From: Onishia taeanensis
GTDB lineage: Bacteria > Pseudomonadota > Gammaproteobacteria > Pseudomonadales > Halomonadaceae
Reading direction: 5' to 3'
Assembly: GCF_013349955.1 (NCBI RefSeq)
Contig: NZ_JABVXC010000001.1
Coordinates: 62,001 to 126,000 of the forward strand
DNA: 64,000 bases
Shown here: positions 40,197 through 48,832 of the stretch, one piece after another
How the letters are laid out: every line of letters begins with the position of its first letter
Position numbering within the stretch: the first letter of the stretch is position 1
The notes under the pieces: generated by a model
The model's database searches: none
Seen by the model: the letters and a program-made list of their open reading frames with translations, nothing else
Told to the model about the DNA's origin: nothing
Position numbers and translations under genes: made by a program

Positions 40197-42296
40197 ATGA
40201 CTGCTCGACACCCCCTCACCCTCGCCGTTGCTATCGCCAGCGCCGCCGCTCTGTCCCCGGCCTGGGCACAAGACGCTGCCTCGTCCGGTAACGCCAGCAC
40301 ACTCGATACGCTCACCGTCACCAGCGCCGCCACCAAGACCGAGACGCCGTTCAACGAAACGCCCCAGGCGACCACGCGGGTCGAACGCGATGAGTGGGAA
40401 GAAAAAGGCGCAGAGTCAGTGCAGCGGGCCCTCAACTATTCGGCAGGTGCCTACACCAACCAGGTCGGTGCCTCCAACCGCTACGACTACATCGTGCTGC
40501 GCGGCTTCTCGGACGGCAGCCTGAGCAATACCTTCCTCGATGGCCTGAAGTTGATGGGCGATGCCAACTCCTACAGCTCGCTGGTCATCGACCCTTACTT
40601 CCTCGAGAGCATCGAAGTGGTCAAGGGGCCCGCCTCGGTGCTCTATGGCCGCGCCTCGCCGGGCGGTCTGGTATCGCTGACCAGCAAGCGTCCCGAGTTC
40701 GAGCAATCGGGCCAGGTCCGCCTCGGCGTCGGCAACAACGCCCAGCGCAGCGCCGCCTTCGACCTGACCGGGCCGCTGGATGACGAACGCCGCCTGGCCT
40801 ACCGCGTGACCGGCCTGGCCGAGAGCGCCGATACCCAGTTTGGCCCCGTCGAGGACAAGCGCTATGCCTTCGCGCCACAACTGACCTGGGACATGACGGA
40901 TGACACCAGCCTGACGCTGCATGCCTACCTGCAGAAGGACCCGGAGGGCGGCTACCACTCCGGCGTTCCTTATGAAGGTGCCGTCGAACGCCATAATGGC
41001 CGCAAAATCGACAATACCTTCTTCGATGGCGAAGACGACTACGACAAGTTCGAGCGCACTCAACGCCTGGTCGGCTACGACCTCGAGCACCGCTTCAACG
41101 ACGCCTGGACGGCACGTCAGAAGCTGCTCTATCTCGACACCGACGTGACCCTCAACCAGGTTTACGGCTATGGCTGGGCCAACGATACCGAGCTCAATCG
41201 CTACTACTCAGGTGGCGAAGAGTCCATGCAGGCCTGGACCGTCGACAACCAGCTCGAGGCGCAGCTGAGCACCGGCGAGGTGGACCATACCCTGCTGTTC
41301 GGCGCCGACTATCAGCGCCGCGAGAACGAGGTCAGCTGGCCTTCAGGCGCCTTCCCGAACATCGATGCCTTCGACCCCGAATATGGCGCCGAGCCCACCG
41401 CGATGTACGCGGCCACCGAAGAGCAACACGACATTCACCAGACGGGCGTCTATGCCCAGGATCAGCTGGCACTGGGCAGGTGGCGTCTCTCCCTCGGCGG
41501 ACGCTACGACTGGGTCGATATCGAGAACACCAATGAAGGCACCGGCAGCTCGAGCGAGCTGAACGATACCCAGTTCAGCGGTCGCGCCGGCGCCCTCTAC
41601 CTGTTCGACAACGGCCTGGCCCCCTATGTCAGCTACTCCACGGCCTTCACGCCGACCAGCTTCGTCGACGCCAACGGCGACCTGCTCGAACCGATGGAGG
41701 GCGAGCAGATCGAGACCGGGCTGAAATACCAGCCGAACGGCACTCAGGATCGCTACAGCCTGGCGCTTTACCACATCGAGCAGACTAACGTCGCCACCAA
41801 GGAGCAACCCACCGACCCTTACCGGGCGATCGGCGAGATCGAGTCGCAAGGCGTCGAGCTCGAGGCTCGTACCCAACTGACCGACAACCTGCGCCTGCAG
41901 GCCAGCTACAGCTTCACGGATATCACCTACGCCAAGAGCGACGACAGCAGCGAAGAAGGCAACCGCGCCATTTATGCGCCACGCCACATGGCATCGGTGT
42001 GGGGTTCCTATGCGCTAAGAGACGGCGCCCTGGCAGGCGTCGGCGCCGGACTTGGCGTGCGCTATAACGCCGACATCCAGGCAGACCGGGCCAACACCGA
42101 ACAGGTACCGGACTACACCCTGGTCGATGCCGCTCTGAGCTACGACTTCGGCCAGCTCGGCATGAATGGCGTCACCGGCCGGCTCAACGTCAACAACCTG
42201 CTCGACAAGGAGTACGTGGCGTCCTGCAACTCGCTGCAGTACTGCTACTTCGGGGCCGAGCGCAGCGTGAAAGCCACCGTCAGCTACGACTTCTAA
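40197..42296 (+). CDS. TonB-dependent receptor, FhuA/FoxA (hydroxamate) type
   Basis: A 699-residue outer-membrane receptor. Signal peptide ends LSPAWA, TonB box DTLTVTSAA; plug with YIVLRGFSDGSLSNTFLDGL and SIEVVKGPASVLYGRASPG, the FhuA/FoxA/FpvA wording; barrel closing with VNNLLDKEYVASCNSLQYC and YFGAERSVKATVSYDF, including the cysteine pair of ferrioxamine/ferrichrome receptors. AAGGA precedes the ATG. Probable role: uptake of xenosiderophores of the ferrioxamine/ferrichrome class. Confidence 0.92.
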   Translation: MTARHPLTLAVAIASAAALSPAWAQDAASSGNASTLDTLTVTSAATKTETPFNETPQATTRVERDEWEEKGAESVQRALNYSAGAYTNQVGASNRYDYIVLRGFSDGSLSNTFLDGLKLMGDANSYSSLVIDPYFLESIEVVKGPASVLYGRASPGGLVSLTSKRPEFEQSGQVRLGVGNNAQRSAAFDLTGPLDDERRLAYRVTGLAESADTQFGPVEDKRYAFAPQLTWDMTDDTSLTLHAYLQKDPEGGYHSGVPYEGAVERHNGRKIDNTFFDGEDDYDKFERTQRLVGYDLEHRFNDAWTARQKLLYLDTDVTLNQVYGYGWANDTELNRYYSGGEESMQAWTVDNQLEAQLSTGEVDHTLLFGADYQRRENEVSWPSGAFPNIDAFDPEYGAEPTAMYAATEEQHDIHQTGVYAQDQLALGRWRLSLGGRYDWVDIENTNEGTGSSSELNDTQFSGRAGALYLFDNGLAPYVSYSTAFTPTSFVDANGDLLEPMEGEQIETGLKYQPNGTQDRYSLALYHIEQTNVATKEQPTDPYRAIGEIESQGVELEARTQLTDNLRLQASYSFTDITYAKSDDSSEEGNRAIYAPRHMASVWGSYALRDGALAGVGAGLGVRYNADIQADRANTEQVPDYTLVDAALSYDFGQLGMNGVTGRLNVNNLLDKEYVASCNSLQYCYFGAERSVKATVSYDF

Positions 42297-42311
42297 CCCG
42301 GCCGCGCCTCA

Positions 42312-42358
42312 CCCCGGCCGCCTGACATCCACATCACCGCCCCGGATGGCGGCCGGGG
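42312..42358. terminator. Large inverted repeat after the receptor gene
   Basis: CCCCGGCCGCC and GGCGGCCGGGG are 25 bases apart. The arms are strong but no T run follows, so termination is only probable. Confidence 0.4.
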
Positions 42359-42402
42359 CAGGCCAATTATCCAACCGACACGACAATACAATTCTAAATA
42401 AC

Positions 42403-42421
42403 AATACTTCTCATTATATTC
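42403..42421. promoter_or_regulatory. Fur-box-like site upstream of iutA
   Basis: AATACTTCTCATTATATTC, in an AT-rich promoter stretch (42370-42440) 69 bases before iutA. Confidence 0.55.
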
Positions 42422-42489
42422 ATCATTCACTATAATCGGTCGCTGACAACACAACACACTCAATAACGCATCATTCATAGAGGGAACTC

Positions 42490-44610
42490 ATGCACTCACG
42501 CTATCTTACCGTCAGCTTCTCGGTGCTGGCCGGCGCCCTCGCCGGTCCGGCGCTCGCCCAGGAAACCCAGGCGCCGGAGACCCAGGACACCATGGTGGTG
42601 GTCGGCTCCCGGACCCCCACCGAGATCAGCCAGATTCCCGGCGCGGTCTGGGTCATCGATCGCGAGCAGTTGCAAGAGCAGATCCGTACCGGTGCCGACC
42701 TGAAGACCGCGCTGGGCAAGCTGGTCCCCTCTCTGGATCTGGCGCCCCAGGGACGCACCAACTACGGTCAGAACATGCGTGGGCGCAGTGTCCAGGTGCT
42801 CATCGATGGCGTCTCCCTGAACAGCTCTCGCGGCCTCTCTCGCCAGTTCGATGCCATCGATCCCTTCAACATCGAGCGCGTCGAGGTACTCTCAGGCGCC
42901 ACTAGCCTGTATGGCGGTGGCGCCACCGGCGGCCTCATCAACATCATCACCAAGCGGCCCGAAGGGAGCGACCTTGCGTTTTCCAGCGAGGTCGGGATGA
43001 CCACCGGCTTCAGTGATGGTGATGACCTGGACTATCGTCTGGCCCAGTCGGTGAGCGGCGGCAATGAGTTCGTCAAGGGGCGGCTCGCCGTGGCCTACCA
43101 GGACAACGGCCGCCATTTCGACGCCAATGGTGATGAGATATTCCCCGACATCGCCCAGACCGACCTGCAGGACAACCGCAGCATCGACGTCATGGGCAGC
43201 CTGGATATCCAGCTGACCGGGCAACAGAGTCTGCAGCTTGGCGCTCAGCTGTACCGCTCCGGCTACGAGGGTGAGCGCGGCGTCTACTTCCCGAACCTCG
43301 ATGCCTCAACCCCGGACCTGGACGACGCCGAGGTCAGCGACGGCTATGACTCCGACCGCGACCCGGCCACCGACCGCAAGATGGTCAACCTGCAGTATCA
43401 CCACGCTGACCTGCTCGGCCAGGACTTCTATCTGCAGGCCTTCCACCGCGAGGAGGAAGCCAACTTTCAGGCCTTCCCCTATCCGGTATCCGGCGGCTCG
43501 GAGTTCCGCGCTTCTCAGCAGAACACCGACCTCTCGGGTCTGAAGGCCCTGTTCGATGCCGACCTCACCAACACCCTGTCGTTGACTTACGGCCTGGACC
43601 TGGATCGCGAGTCCTTCGACGCCAATCAGATGATCTTCGACAAGGCCGTTTCGGATGCCACCGGTGGCCTGGTCCAGGAAACGGCAAGCATCGAGCCGCG
43701 CTATCCCAGCTATCAGGTCGACGGCATCTCGGCCTTCGCCCAAGGGGAATGGCAGGCCACCGAGGGGCTGCGCCTGTCCACCGGCGTGCGCCGCCAGCAC
43801 ATGGACGTCGAGGTCGAGGATTTCAAGGGTATTCCCGGCGGCGAGAACGACTATGACGCCACCCTGCTCAACGCCGGCGCCCTCTACGACTACGGCAATG
43901 GCCACCAGAACTGGCTGCAGTTCAGCCAGGGGTTCGAGCTACCTGACCCGGCCAAGTACTATGGCAAGAGCGCCCAGGTCAGCGTCGATCAGAACCCACT
44001 GTCCGCCATCAAGACCGACCAGGTCGAGCTCGGCTGGCGCTACAACAGCGGCGCCTGGATGACTCAGGCAGCGCTCTATTACGCTTGGTCCGACAAGGCC
44101 GTGGAGAACGCCGAGGATCTTAGCGTCACCGTCGTCGATGAGAAGAAGCGCGACTACGGCTTCGAAGGCGCCGTGACCCGCTACTTCGACAGCGGACTCG
44201 AGGCCGGCACGACTCTGCACCTGGTGCGCTCCGAACAGAAGAACGACGACGGCGAATGGGAGAAACGCGACGCCCGTTACGCCTCGCTGTCCTCCGCCAC
44301 CGCCTTCCTTGGCTGGAAGGACCCCAGCGGTGAGCGCTCGGCGCGCCTGCAGGCCAACCACAACTTCGACCTGAAAGACGACGACGACCGCCAGATCGAC
44401 GGCTTCACCACTCTGGACCTGAACGTCAGCCAGGCCCTGCCGGTCGGGGAGCTCAGCCTCGGTGTTGCCAACCTGCTGAACGAGCAATATTCCACCGTCT
44501 GGGGCCAGCGCGCAGCGATGTTCTATTCTCCCTACTATGGGCCGGAATACCTCTATGACTATCAGGGCCGCGGTCGCACCTACACCATGAACTGGTCGAT
44601 GAGTTACTGA
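42490..44610 (+). CDS. iutA: Ferric aerobactin receptor IutA
   Basis: A 706-residue TonB-dependent receptor matching E. coli IutA along its length. Shared blocks include LVPSLDLAPQGRTNYGQNMR, VDGVSLNSSR-like LIDGVSLNSSR, IDPFNIERVEVLSGATSLYG, GGGATGGLINIITKRPEG, FSQGFELPDPAKYYG and the C-terminal VWGQRAAMFYSPYYGPEYLY followed by GRGRTYTMNW. Signal peptide ends PALA. It is on the same strand as the biosynthetic genes and just upstream of them, separated by a terminator, whereas in enterobacteria iutA follows iucD. Confidence 0.95.
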   Translation: MHSRYLTVSFSVLAGALAGPALAQETQAPETQDTMVVVGSRTPTEISQIPGAVWVIDREQLQEQIRTGADLKTALGKLVPSLDLAPQGRTNYGQNMRGRSVQVLIDGVSLNSSRGLSRQFDAIDPFNIERVEVLSGATSLYGGGATGGLINIITKRPEGSDLAFSSEVGMTTGFSDGDDLDYRLAQSVSGGNEFVKGRLAVAYQDNGRHFDANGDEIFPDIAQTDLQDNRSIDVMGSLDIQLTGQQSLQLGAQLYRSGYEGERGVYFPNLDASTPDLDDAEVSDGYDSDRDPATDRKMVNLQYHHADLLGQDFYLQAFHREEEANFQAFPYPVSGGSEFRASQQNTDLSGLKALFDADLTNTLSLTYGLDLDRESFDANQMIFDKAVSDATGGLVQETASIEPRYPSYQVDGISAFAQGEWQATEGLRLSTGVRRQHMDVEVEDFKGIPGGENDYDATLLNAGALYDYGNGHQNWLQFSQGFELPDPAKYYGKSAQVSVDQNPLSAIKTDQVELGWRYNSGAWMTQAALYYAWSDKAVENAEDLSVTVVDEKKRDYGFEGAVTRYFDSGLEAGTTLHLVRSEQKNDDGEWEKRDARYASLSSATAFLGWKDPSGERSARLQANHNFDLKDDDDRQIDGFTTLDLNVSQALPVGELSLGVANLLNEQYSTVWGQRAAMFYSPYYGPEYLYDYQGRGRTYTMNWSMSY

Positions 44611-44681
44611 TCTATGGACGATTGGTCTATGAACGGCTGATCGACCGACGCATAAGCTTCACACAGGCTTAGATCGTTTTA

Positions 44682-44709
44682 CGCCCACCATCCCGGTGGG
44701 CGTTTTTTT
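44682..44709 (+). terminator. Rho-independent terminator after iutA
   Basis: CGCCCACC-ATCCC-GGTGGGCG followed by seven T residues: a classic intrinsic terminator. Confidence 0.93.
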
Positions 44710-44836
44710 ATGCGCCTCTTAGCGCCGCCACGCCCATTTAGCCCAAGCGCTCCTGCTAGACGGCTGCCCCAGACCGCTCACCAAGGGGCGAGCACACCGC
44801 GAGCCGATATCGACGGATATTGACAACGCCCACCTT

Positions 44837-44855
44837 TGTGAGAATAATTCTCAAT
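44837..44855. promoter_or_regulatory. Fur-box-like site upstream of the aerobactin exporter
   Basis: TTTGAGAATAATTCTCAAT; its centre TGAGAATAATTCTCA is a near-perfect 7-1-7 palindrome, 23 bases before the MFS gene. Confidence 0.78.
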
Positions 44856-44877
44856 ATCATTAAACAAGAGATCAGCT

Positions 44878-46074
44878 ATGCGCTTCCCCTCCCTGTGGCG
44901 AATCAGTGCCTGCACGGCATTGCTCGGGCTCGGCCAGAACGGCCTGCTGGTCGCGCTGCCGGTACTGGTGGAGCGCTTCGGCCTGCCGCTGTCACAGTGG
45001 GCCGGCCTGATTCTGCTGGGCTCGATGCTGTTTCTGGTCGGCAGCCCCTTCTGGGGGCGCGTCACCGATCGTCACGGACCGCGCCTGGTGGTCATCCAAG
45101 CCCTCTCGGGCTACCTGGCCAGCTTCACCCTGATCGCCATCGCCCTCTGGGCAGAGACTCGGGGCGCGCTCGCCGAGGGCATGTTGCTGCCATTGCTGGT
45201 CATTGCCCGGATCCTCTACGGCTTGACCGTGTCGGGCATGGTACCGGCTTGCCAGCAATGGTCCCTGACACTGCACGGCGGGGAGGAGCGCCTGCGCGCT
45301 CTGGCGGCCATCAGCGCCGGTCTCAGCGGCGGTCGCCTGCTGGGCCCGCTACTCGCTGCCGCCAGCCTGAGTCTCTCCGCCTATGCCCCCTTCGGCGTCA
45401 TGCTGGGCGGCGGCCTGCTGGCTCTGTGGCTGGTGAGCGGCGTACCCTGCCCCCAGGTGCCGGCCCCCGACCACCAGCCGACGCTGCCTACCCAACGCTT
45501 TCTCGAGCGTCTGCCTTGCCTGGTCATGGCCCTGTTGCTGGCGATGTCGGTCTCCCTGATGCAGTTGGGACTTCCCGATGCCTTACAGACCCGGCTCGAC
45601 ATCGGGGCCACCCGCGCCGGCCACCTGATGGGTGGGCTGCTGTCGATCGGTGCCCTGGGCGCCCTAGCCATCCAGCTCGGCGTAACGCGCCATCAGCGGC
45701 TTGGCGGGTACGCTCTGCTGCTGCTCGGCGCCCTGTGCCTGGTGGCCGGCTACGCCGTTCTGGTTAAGGCGGATGGCGCACCGGGCTTCGCCGCGGGTGT
45801 GCTGGTTGCCAGCATCGGCGCCGCACTGGCCGTTCCCGGCTATACCGATGCCGCCACCCGCGGCGGCGCGTCGGGCGCCAGCGCCGGCATGCTTGCCATG
45901 TCCCATACCCTGGGCTATGGGGCGGCCACCCTGGTGGTCAGCCTGGTAGCCCCCCCACACCTGCTCCTCCTGACCCTGGTCGCGGCCCTACTCTTGCTGC
46001 TGCTCGTCCCCGCGGCCAGGGCACGCTTCGCACGGCCGATCACGGCCACATCTCCCACTGCGTCGAACGACTGA
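44878..46074 (+). CDS. MFS transporter, ShiF-like aerobactin exporter
   Basis: A 398-residue major facilitator with about 12 helices and the loop 2-3 motif GRVTDRHGPRLVV. Its place directly before iucA matches shiF in aerobactin loci, where the product exports or supports the siderophore. Function is inferred from position and family. It has its own Fur-like site; a second lies between it and iucA. Confidence 0.82.
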   Translation: MRFPSLWRISACTALLGLGQNGLLVALPVLVERFGLPLSQWAGLILLGSMLFLVGSPFWGRVTDRHGPRLVVIQALSGYLASFTLIAIALWAETRGALAEGMLLPLLVIARILYGLTVSGMVPACQQWSLTLHGGEERLRALAAISAGLSGGRLLGPLLAAASLSLSAYAPFGVMLGGGLLALWLVSGVPCPQVPAPDHQPTLPTQRFLERLPCLVMALLLAMSVSLMQLGLPDALQTRLDIGATRAGHLMGGLLSIGALGALAIQLGVTRHQRLGGYALLLLGALCLVAGYAVLVKADGAPGFAAGVLVASIGAALAVPGYTDAATRGGASGASAGMLAMSHTLGYGAATLVVSLVAPPHLLLLTLVAALLLLLLVPAARARFARPITATSPTASND

Positions 46075-46118
46075 CCCGAGGTGCCTCACCGGAAGAGACT
46101 CCGTCCTTAAAATTAAAT

Positions 46119-46137
46119 GTGCATTATTATCATTCGC
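46119..46137. promoter_or_regulatory. Fur-box-like site upstream of iucA
   Basis: GTGCATTATTATCATTCGC, containing ATTATTATCATTC, 30 bases before iucA. Confidence 0.68.
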
Positions 46138-46166
46138 TTTTAGATTAAGATTTACGAGGTTGCTCG

Positions 46167-47918
46167 ATGACGACACCCAACCCCTGCTCCGCCGCCGAGA
46201 CCGACCCGGCTGCTAGCTGCTTCTTCAATGCCCTGCTGCGCGAGACCGATACCTGGCGGCTCGCTACCACGCGGCAAGGCGAATACATCCGCCTGACCGT
46301 CGATGCCGGCGAGCTGCACCTGAGCCTGCTGCATCGCAGCGCCAGCAACGAATGCCGCTTCGCCTGGCCCATCCTCTGGCATCATCAGGGCCAGGCACGC
46401 CCTGTCGATTTCGACCAGGCCCTGTGCCGAATCCTGGCCACACCCGCCCTGGTCGGCGAACTCGACGCCGAAAGCCGCGCGCTCTTCCAGGCGCGTGTGC
46501 TGGAGAGCCGGGCCAACACCCGAGCCAGCCTGGCGGAACGCGACGACATCGAGCACTTGCAGCGAGGTCCCCTGACCTTCGCCGAGGCAGAACAAGGCCT
46601 GCTGGCGGGACACGCCTTCCACCCGGCGCCCAAGTCACGGGCGCCCTTCAGCGAGGCCGAGGCCAGGGAGTTCTGCCCCGAGCATCGCGCCCGCTTCGGG
46701 CTGGCCTGGTGGGCCGTGGCCCCGGAACTGGCGGCAGGCGACTCCAGCCGTCCCGCCGGGGCCGACGAGCTGGCCCGCGAGCTGCTGCCGGACGCCCTCA
46801 CCGAGCACCTGCCGAGCGACTTCATGGCCCTGCCGATGCACCCCTGGCAGGCTCAGCGACTGCGCCAACGGCCCTGGGTGGCGGAGCAGGAACGGCAAGG
46901 CCGCCTGCAATGGCTGGGCCTCAGTGACGCCCAGTGGCTGCCGACCTCGTCACACCGCTCACTCTACGCCCCCGGTGCCCCCTGGATGATCAAGGGCTCG
47001 CTGTCGGCCAGGCTGACCAATTCGCTGCGCTTGCTCAGCGTCAAGGAGGTCCAGCGCGGCCTGAACCTGGATACCTGGATGCGCGACCTAGCGGTGGAAC
47101 GCCGCTTCCCGGGGTTCGCCGTGATGCAGGAACCGGCCTGGCTGGGCTGGCGCGGTGATGACGGCGAGGTGGACCCGGAAAGCCTGGTCACCCTGCGCGA
47201 GAACCCGCTCGCCGAGGCCCCGGACAGCGAGACCGTGATCCTCGCCACCCTGACCCAGCAACCCCTGACGCCCAACGGCCAGACCCTGCTCGCCGCCCGC
47301 CTTCGCGCCATCACCGAGGCCCGTAACGAGTCGCCGGCCGAGCTGACTCGTCGCTGGTTCGCCGCCTTCTGCGAGCGCGTGCTGACCCCGCTGCTGGGGC
47401 TGGCGGTAGAAGACGGCATCGTGCTGCTGGCCCATCAGCAAAACATCGTGGTGCGCCTCGACGACGGCTGGCCGGTCGGTATGTTCTACCGCGACTGCCA
47501 AGGCAGCGGCGTCAGCGACCGTTTCCTCACCCAGCACCCCGCCCTGACGACGACGCCCGAGAACCACTGGCCACCGGCCACCGTGCGCCGCTACTTCCAC
47601 TATTACCTGCTGATCAACTCGACCTTCGCCGTCACTAGCGCCCTGGCCGCCGATGGCCTGATTGAGGAAGACCTGCTGCTCGGCGACCTGCGCGCTCACT
47701 TGGCAGCGCTGCGCGAACGCCTGGAGGGCGACCTGGATTGCCTGGATCACGCCCTGAACGCGCCACGCCTCGACGCAAAGGGCAACTTCTTCTGCTACTT
47801 GAGCGGCGTCAACGAGGCAACCCTGGCCGAACCGGCCCGCCTCTACCTGCCGCTGGATAATCCCCTGGCGGCCACCAACCTCACCTCGCTACACCGCGAC
47901 ACAGGAGTCCCCGCATGA
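46167..47918 (+). CDS. iucA: Aerobactin synthase subunit IucA (NIS synthetase)
   Basis: A 583-residue NRPS-independent siderophore synthetase that condenses N6-acetyl-N6-hydroxylysine with citrate using ATP. Family motifs: GHAFHPAPKSR (148-158), ALPMHPWQ (221-228), TSSHRSLYAPGAPWMIKGSL and LLAHQQNIVVRL. First gene of the coupled iucABCD run, overlapping iucB by 4 bp. Length is near that of E. coli IucA (574-593). Confidence 0.93.
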   Translation: MTTPNPCSAAETDPAASCFFNALLRETDTWRLATTRQGEYIRLTVDAGELHLSLLHRSASNECRFAWPILWHHQGQARPVDFDQALCRILATPALVGELDAESRALFQARVLESRANTRASLAERDDIEHLQRGPLTFAEAEQGLLAGHAFHPAPKSRAPFSEAEAREFCPEHRARFGLAWWAVAPELAAGDSSRPAGADELARELLPDALTEHLPSDFMALPMHPWQAQRLRQRPWVAEQERQGRLQWLGLSDAQWLPTSSHRSLYAPGAPWMIKGSLSARLTNSLRLLSVKEVQRGLNLDTWMRDLAVERRFPGFAVMQEPAWLGWRGDDGEVDPESLVTLRENPLAEAPDSETVILATLTQQPLTPNGQTLLAARLRAITEARNESPAELTRRWFAAFCERVLTPLLGLAVEDGIVLLAHQQNIVVRLDDGWPVGMFYRDCQGSGVSDRFLTQHPALTTTPENHWPPATVRRYFHYYLLINSTFAVTSALAADGLIEEDLLLGDLRAHLAALRERLEGDLDCLDHALNAPRLDAKGNFFCYLSGVNEATLAEPARLYLPLDNPLAATNLTSLHRDTGVPA

Positions 47919-48832
47919 CCCTCACCCTGGACACTCCCGCCCAAGCCCCGGAAATCGCCCTGTCGCCGCTGCCGGACGACGCCGCCCGCCTGGCGCGTCG
48001 CGATGTCGACGGTGATCAACCGAACACCCTGATCGATCGGCTCGACGGCGTCTTCGCCATGCATCCGGGACTATCGCTGCTGGTACTGGACGACGCTTGG
48101 CGCTCTCACCCCGACTGGTCCCGCCTGTGCGACACGCTCGGCGGCGGACGTATCCTGCGCTGTGCCTTCTATCAGCAGCCCTGGCACTGGCTCCAGCACC
48201 CACCGGCGGCCCCGCAGGACACTCCCTTCGATGCCGAGGCCGGCCACCCGCAGCGTCCTGCGCAACCAAAGGGGACCCTCTACCGGCGCTTCGACCCCCG
48301 CCTGGGACGCACCTTCTCGCTGCGGCTCATCGAGCCCGAACGGGACCTGGCGCGTTTCGTGCGCTGGATGCACCAGCCGCGGGTCGCCGAGTTCTGGGAG
48401 CAGGCCTGGCCCGAGGCCGAGCTCGCCGCCTTCATCGCCGAACGGCTCGCCGACCCACACACCCTGCCACTGATCGGTGAGTTCGACGGCCAGCCCTTCG
48501 GCTACTTCGAGGTCTACTGGGCCGCAGAGGATCGCCTGGCCCCCCATTACCCCTGGGCTCCCTTCGATCGCGGCCTGCATCTGCTGGTGGGCGAGGAAGA
48601 CGTACGCGGTCCCGCCTTCGTCGACGCCTGGCTAGGCGGGCTATCCCACTATGCCTACCTGGCCGAGCCACGCACCCGGCGCCTGGTGCTGGAGCCGCGT
48701 CACGACAACCAGCGTCTCTTCCGGCACCTGGCGCGGCTGGGCCTGTTGCGGCTGCGCGACTTCGACTTCCCTCACAAGCGCTCCAGCCTGGTGATGGGCC
48801 TTCGTGAACGCTTCTTTGCAGAGGTGATGTAA
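47915..48832 (+). CDS. iucB: N6-hydroxylysine acetyltransferase IucB
   Basis: A 305-residue GNAT-fold acyltransferase of the IucB/AlcB type. The C-terminal domain carries RFVRWMHQPRVAEFWEQAWP, FGYFEVYWAAEDRLAPHYP, RGLHLLVGEEDVRGPAFVDA and LEPRHDNQRLFRHLARLG, the family blocks. It acetylates N6-hydroxylysine made by IucD. It overlaps iucA by 4 bp and iucC by one base. Confidence 0.92.
   Translation: MTLTLDTPAQAPEIALSPLPDDAARLARRDVDGDQPNTLIDRLDGVFAMHPGLSLLVLDDAWRSHPDWSRLCDTLGGGRILRCAFYQQPWHWLQHPPAAPQDTPFDAEAGHPQRPAQPKGTLYRRFDPRLGRTFSLRLIEPERDLARFVRWMHQPRVAEFWEQAWPEAELAAFIAERLADPHTLPLIGEFDGQPFGYFEVYWAAEDRLAPHYPWAPFDRGLHLLVGEEDVRGPAFVDAWLGGLSHYAYLAEPRTRRLVLEPRHDNQRLFRHLARLGLLRLRDFDFPHKRSSLVMGLRERFFAEVM

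Noticed and set aside
44820..45767. Long plus-strand frame over the MFS gene
   Set aside because: Arg/Pro/Gly-rich shadow; the overlapping frame gives a clear 12-helix transporter.
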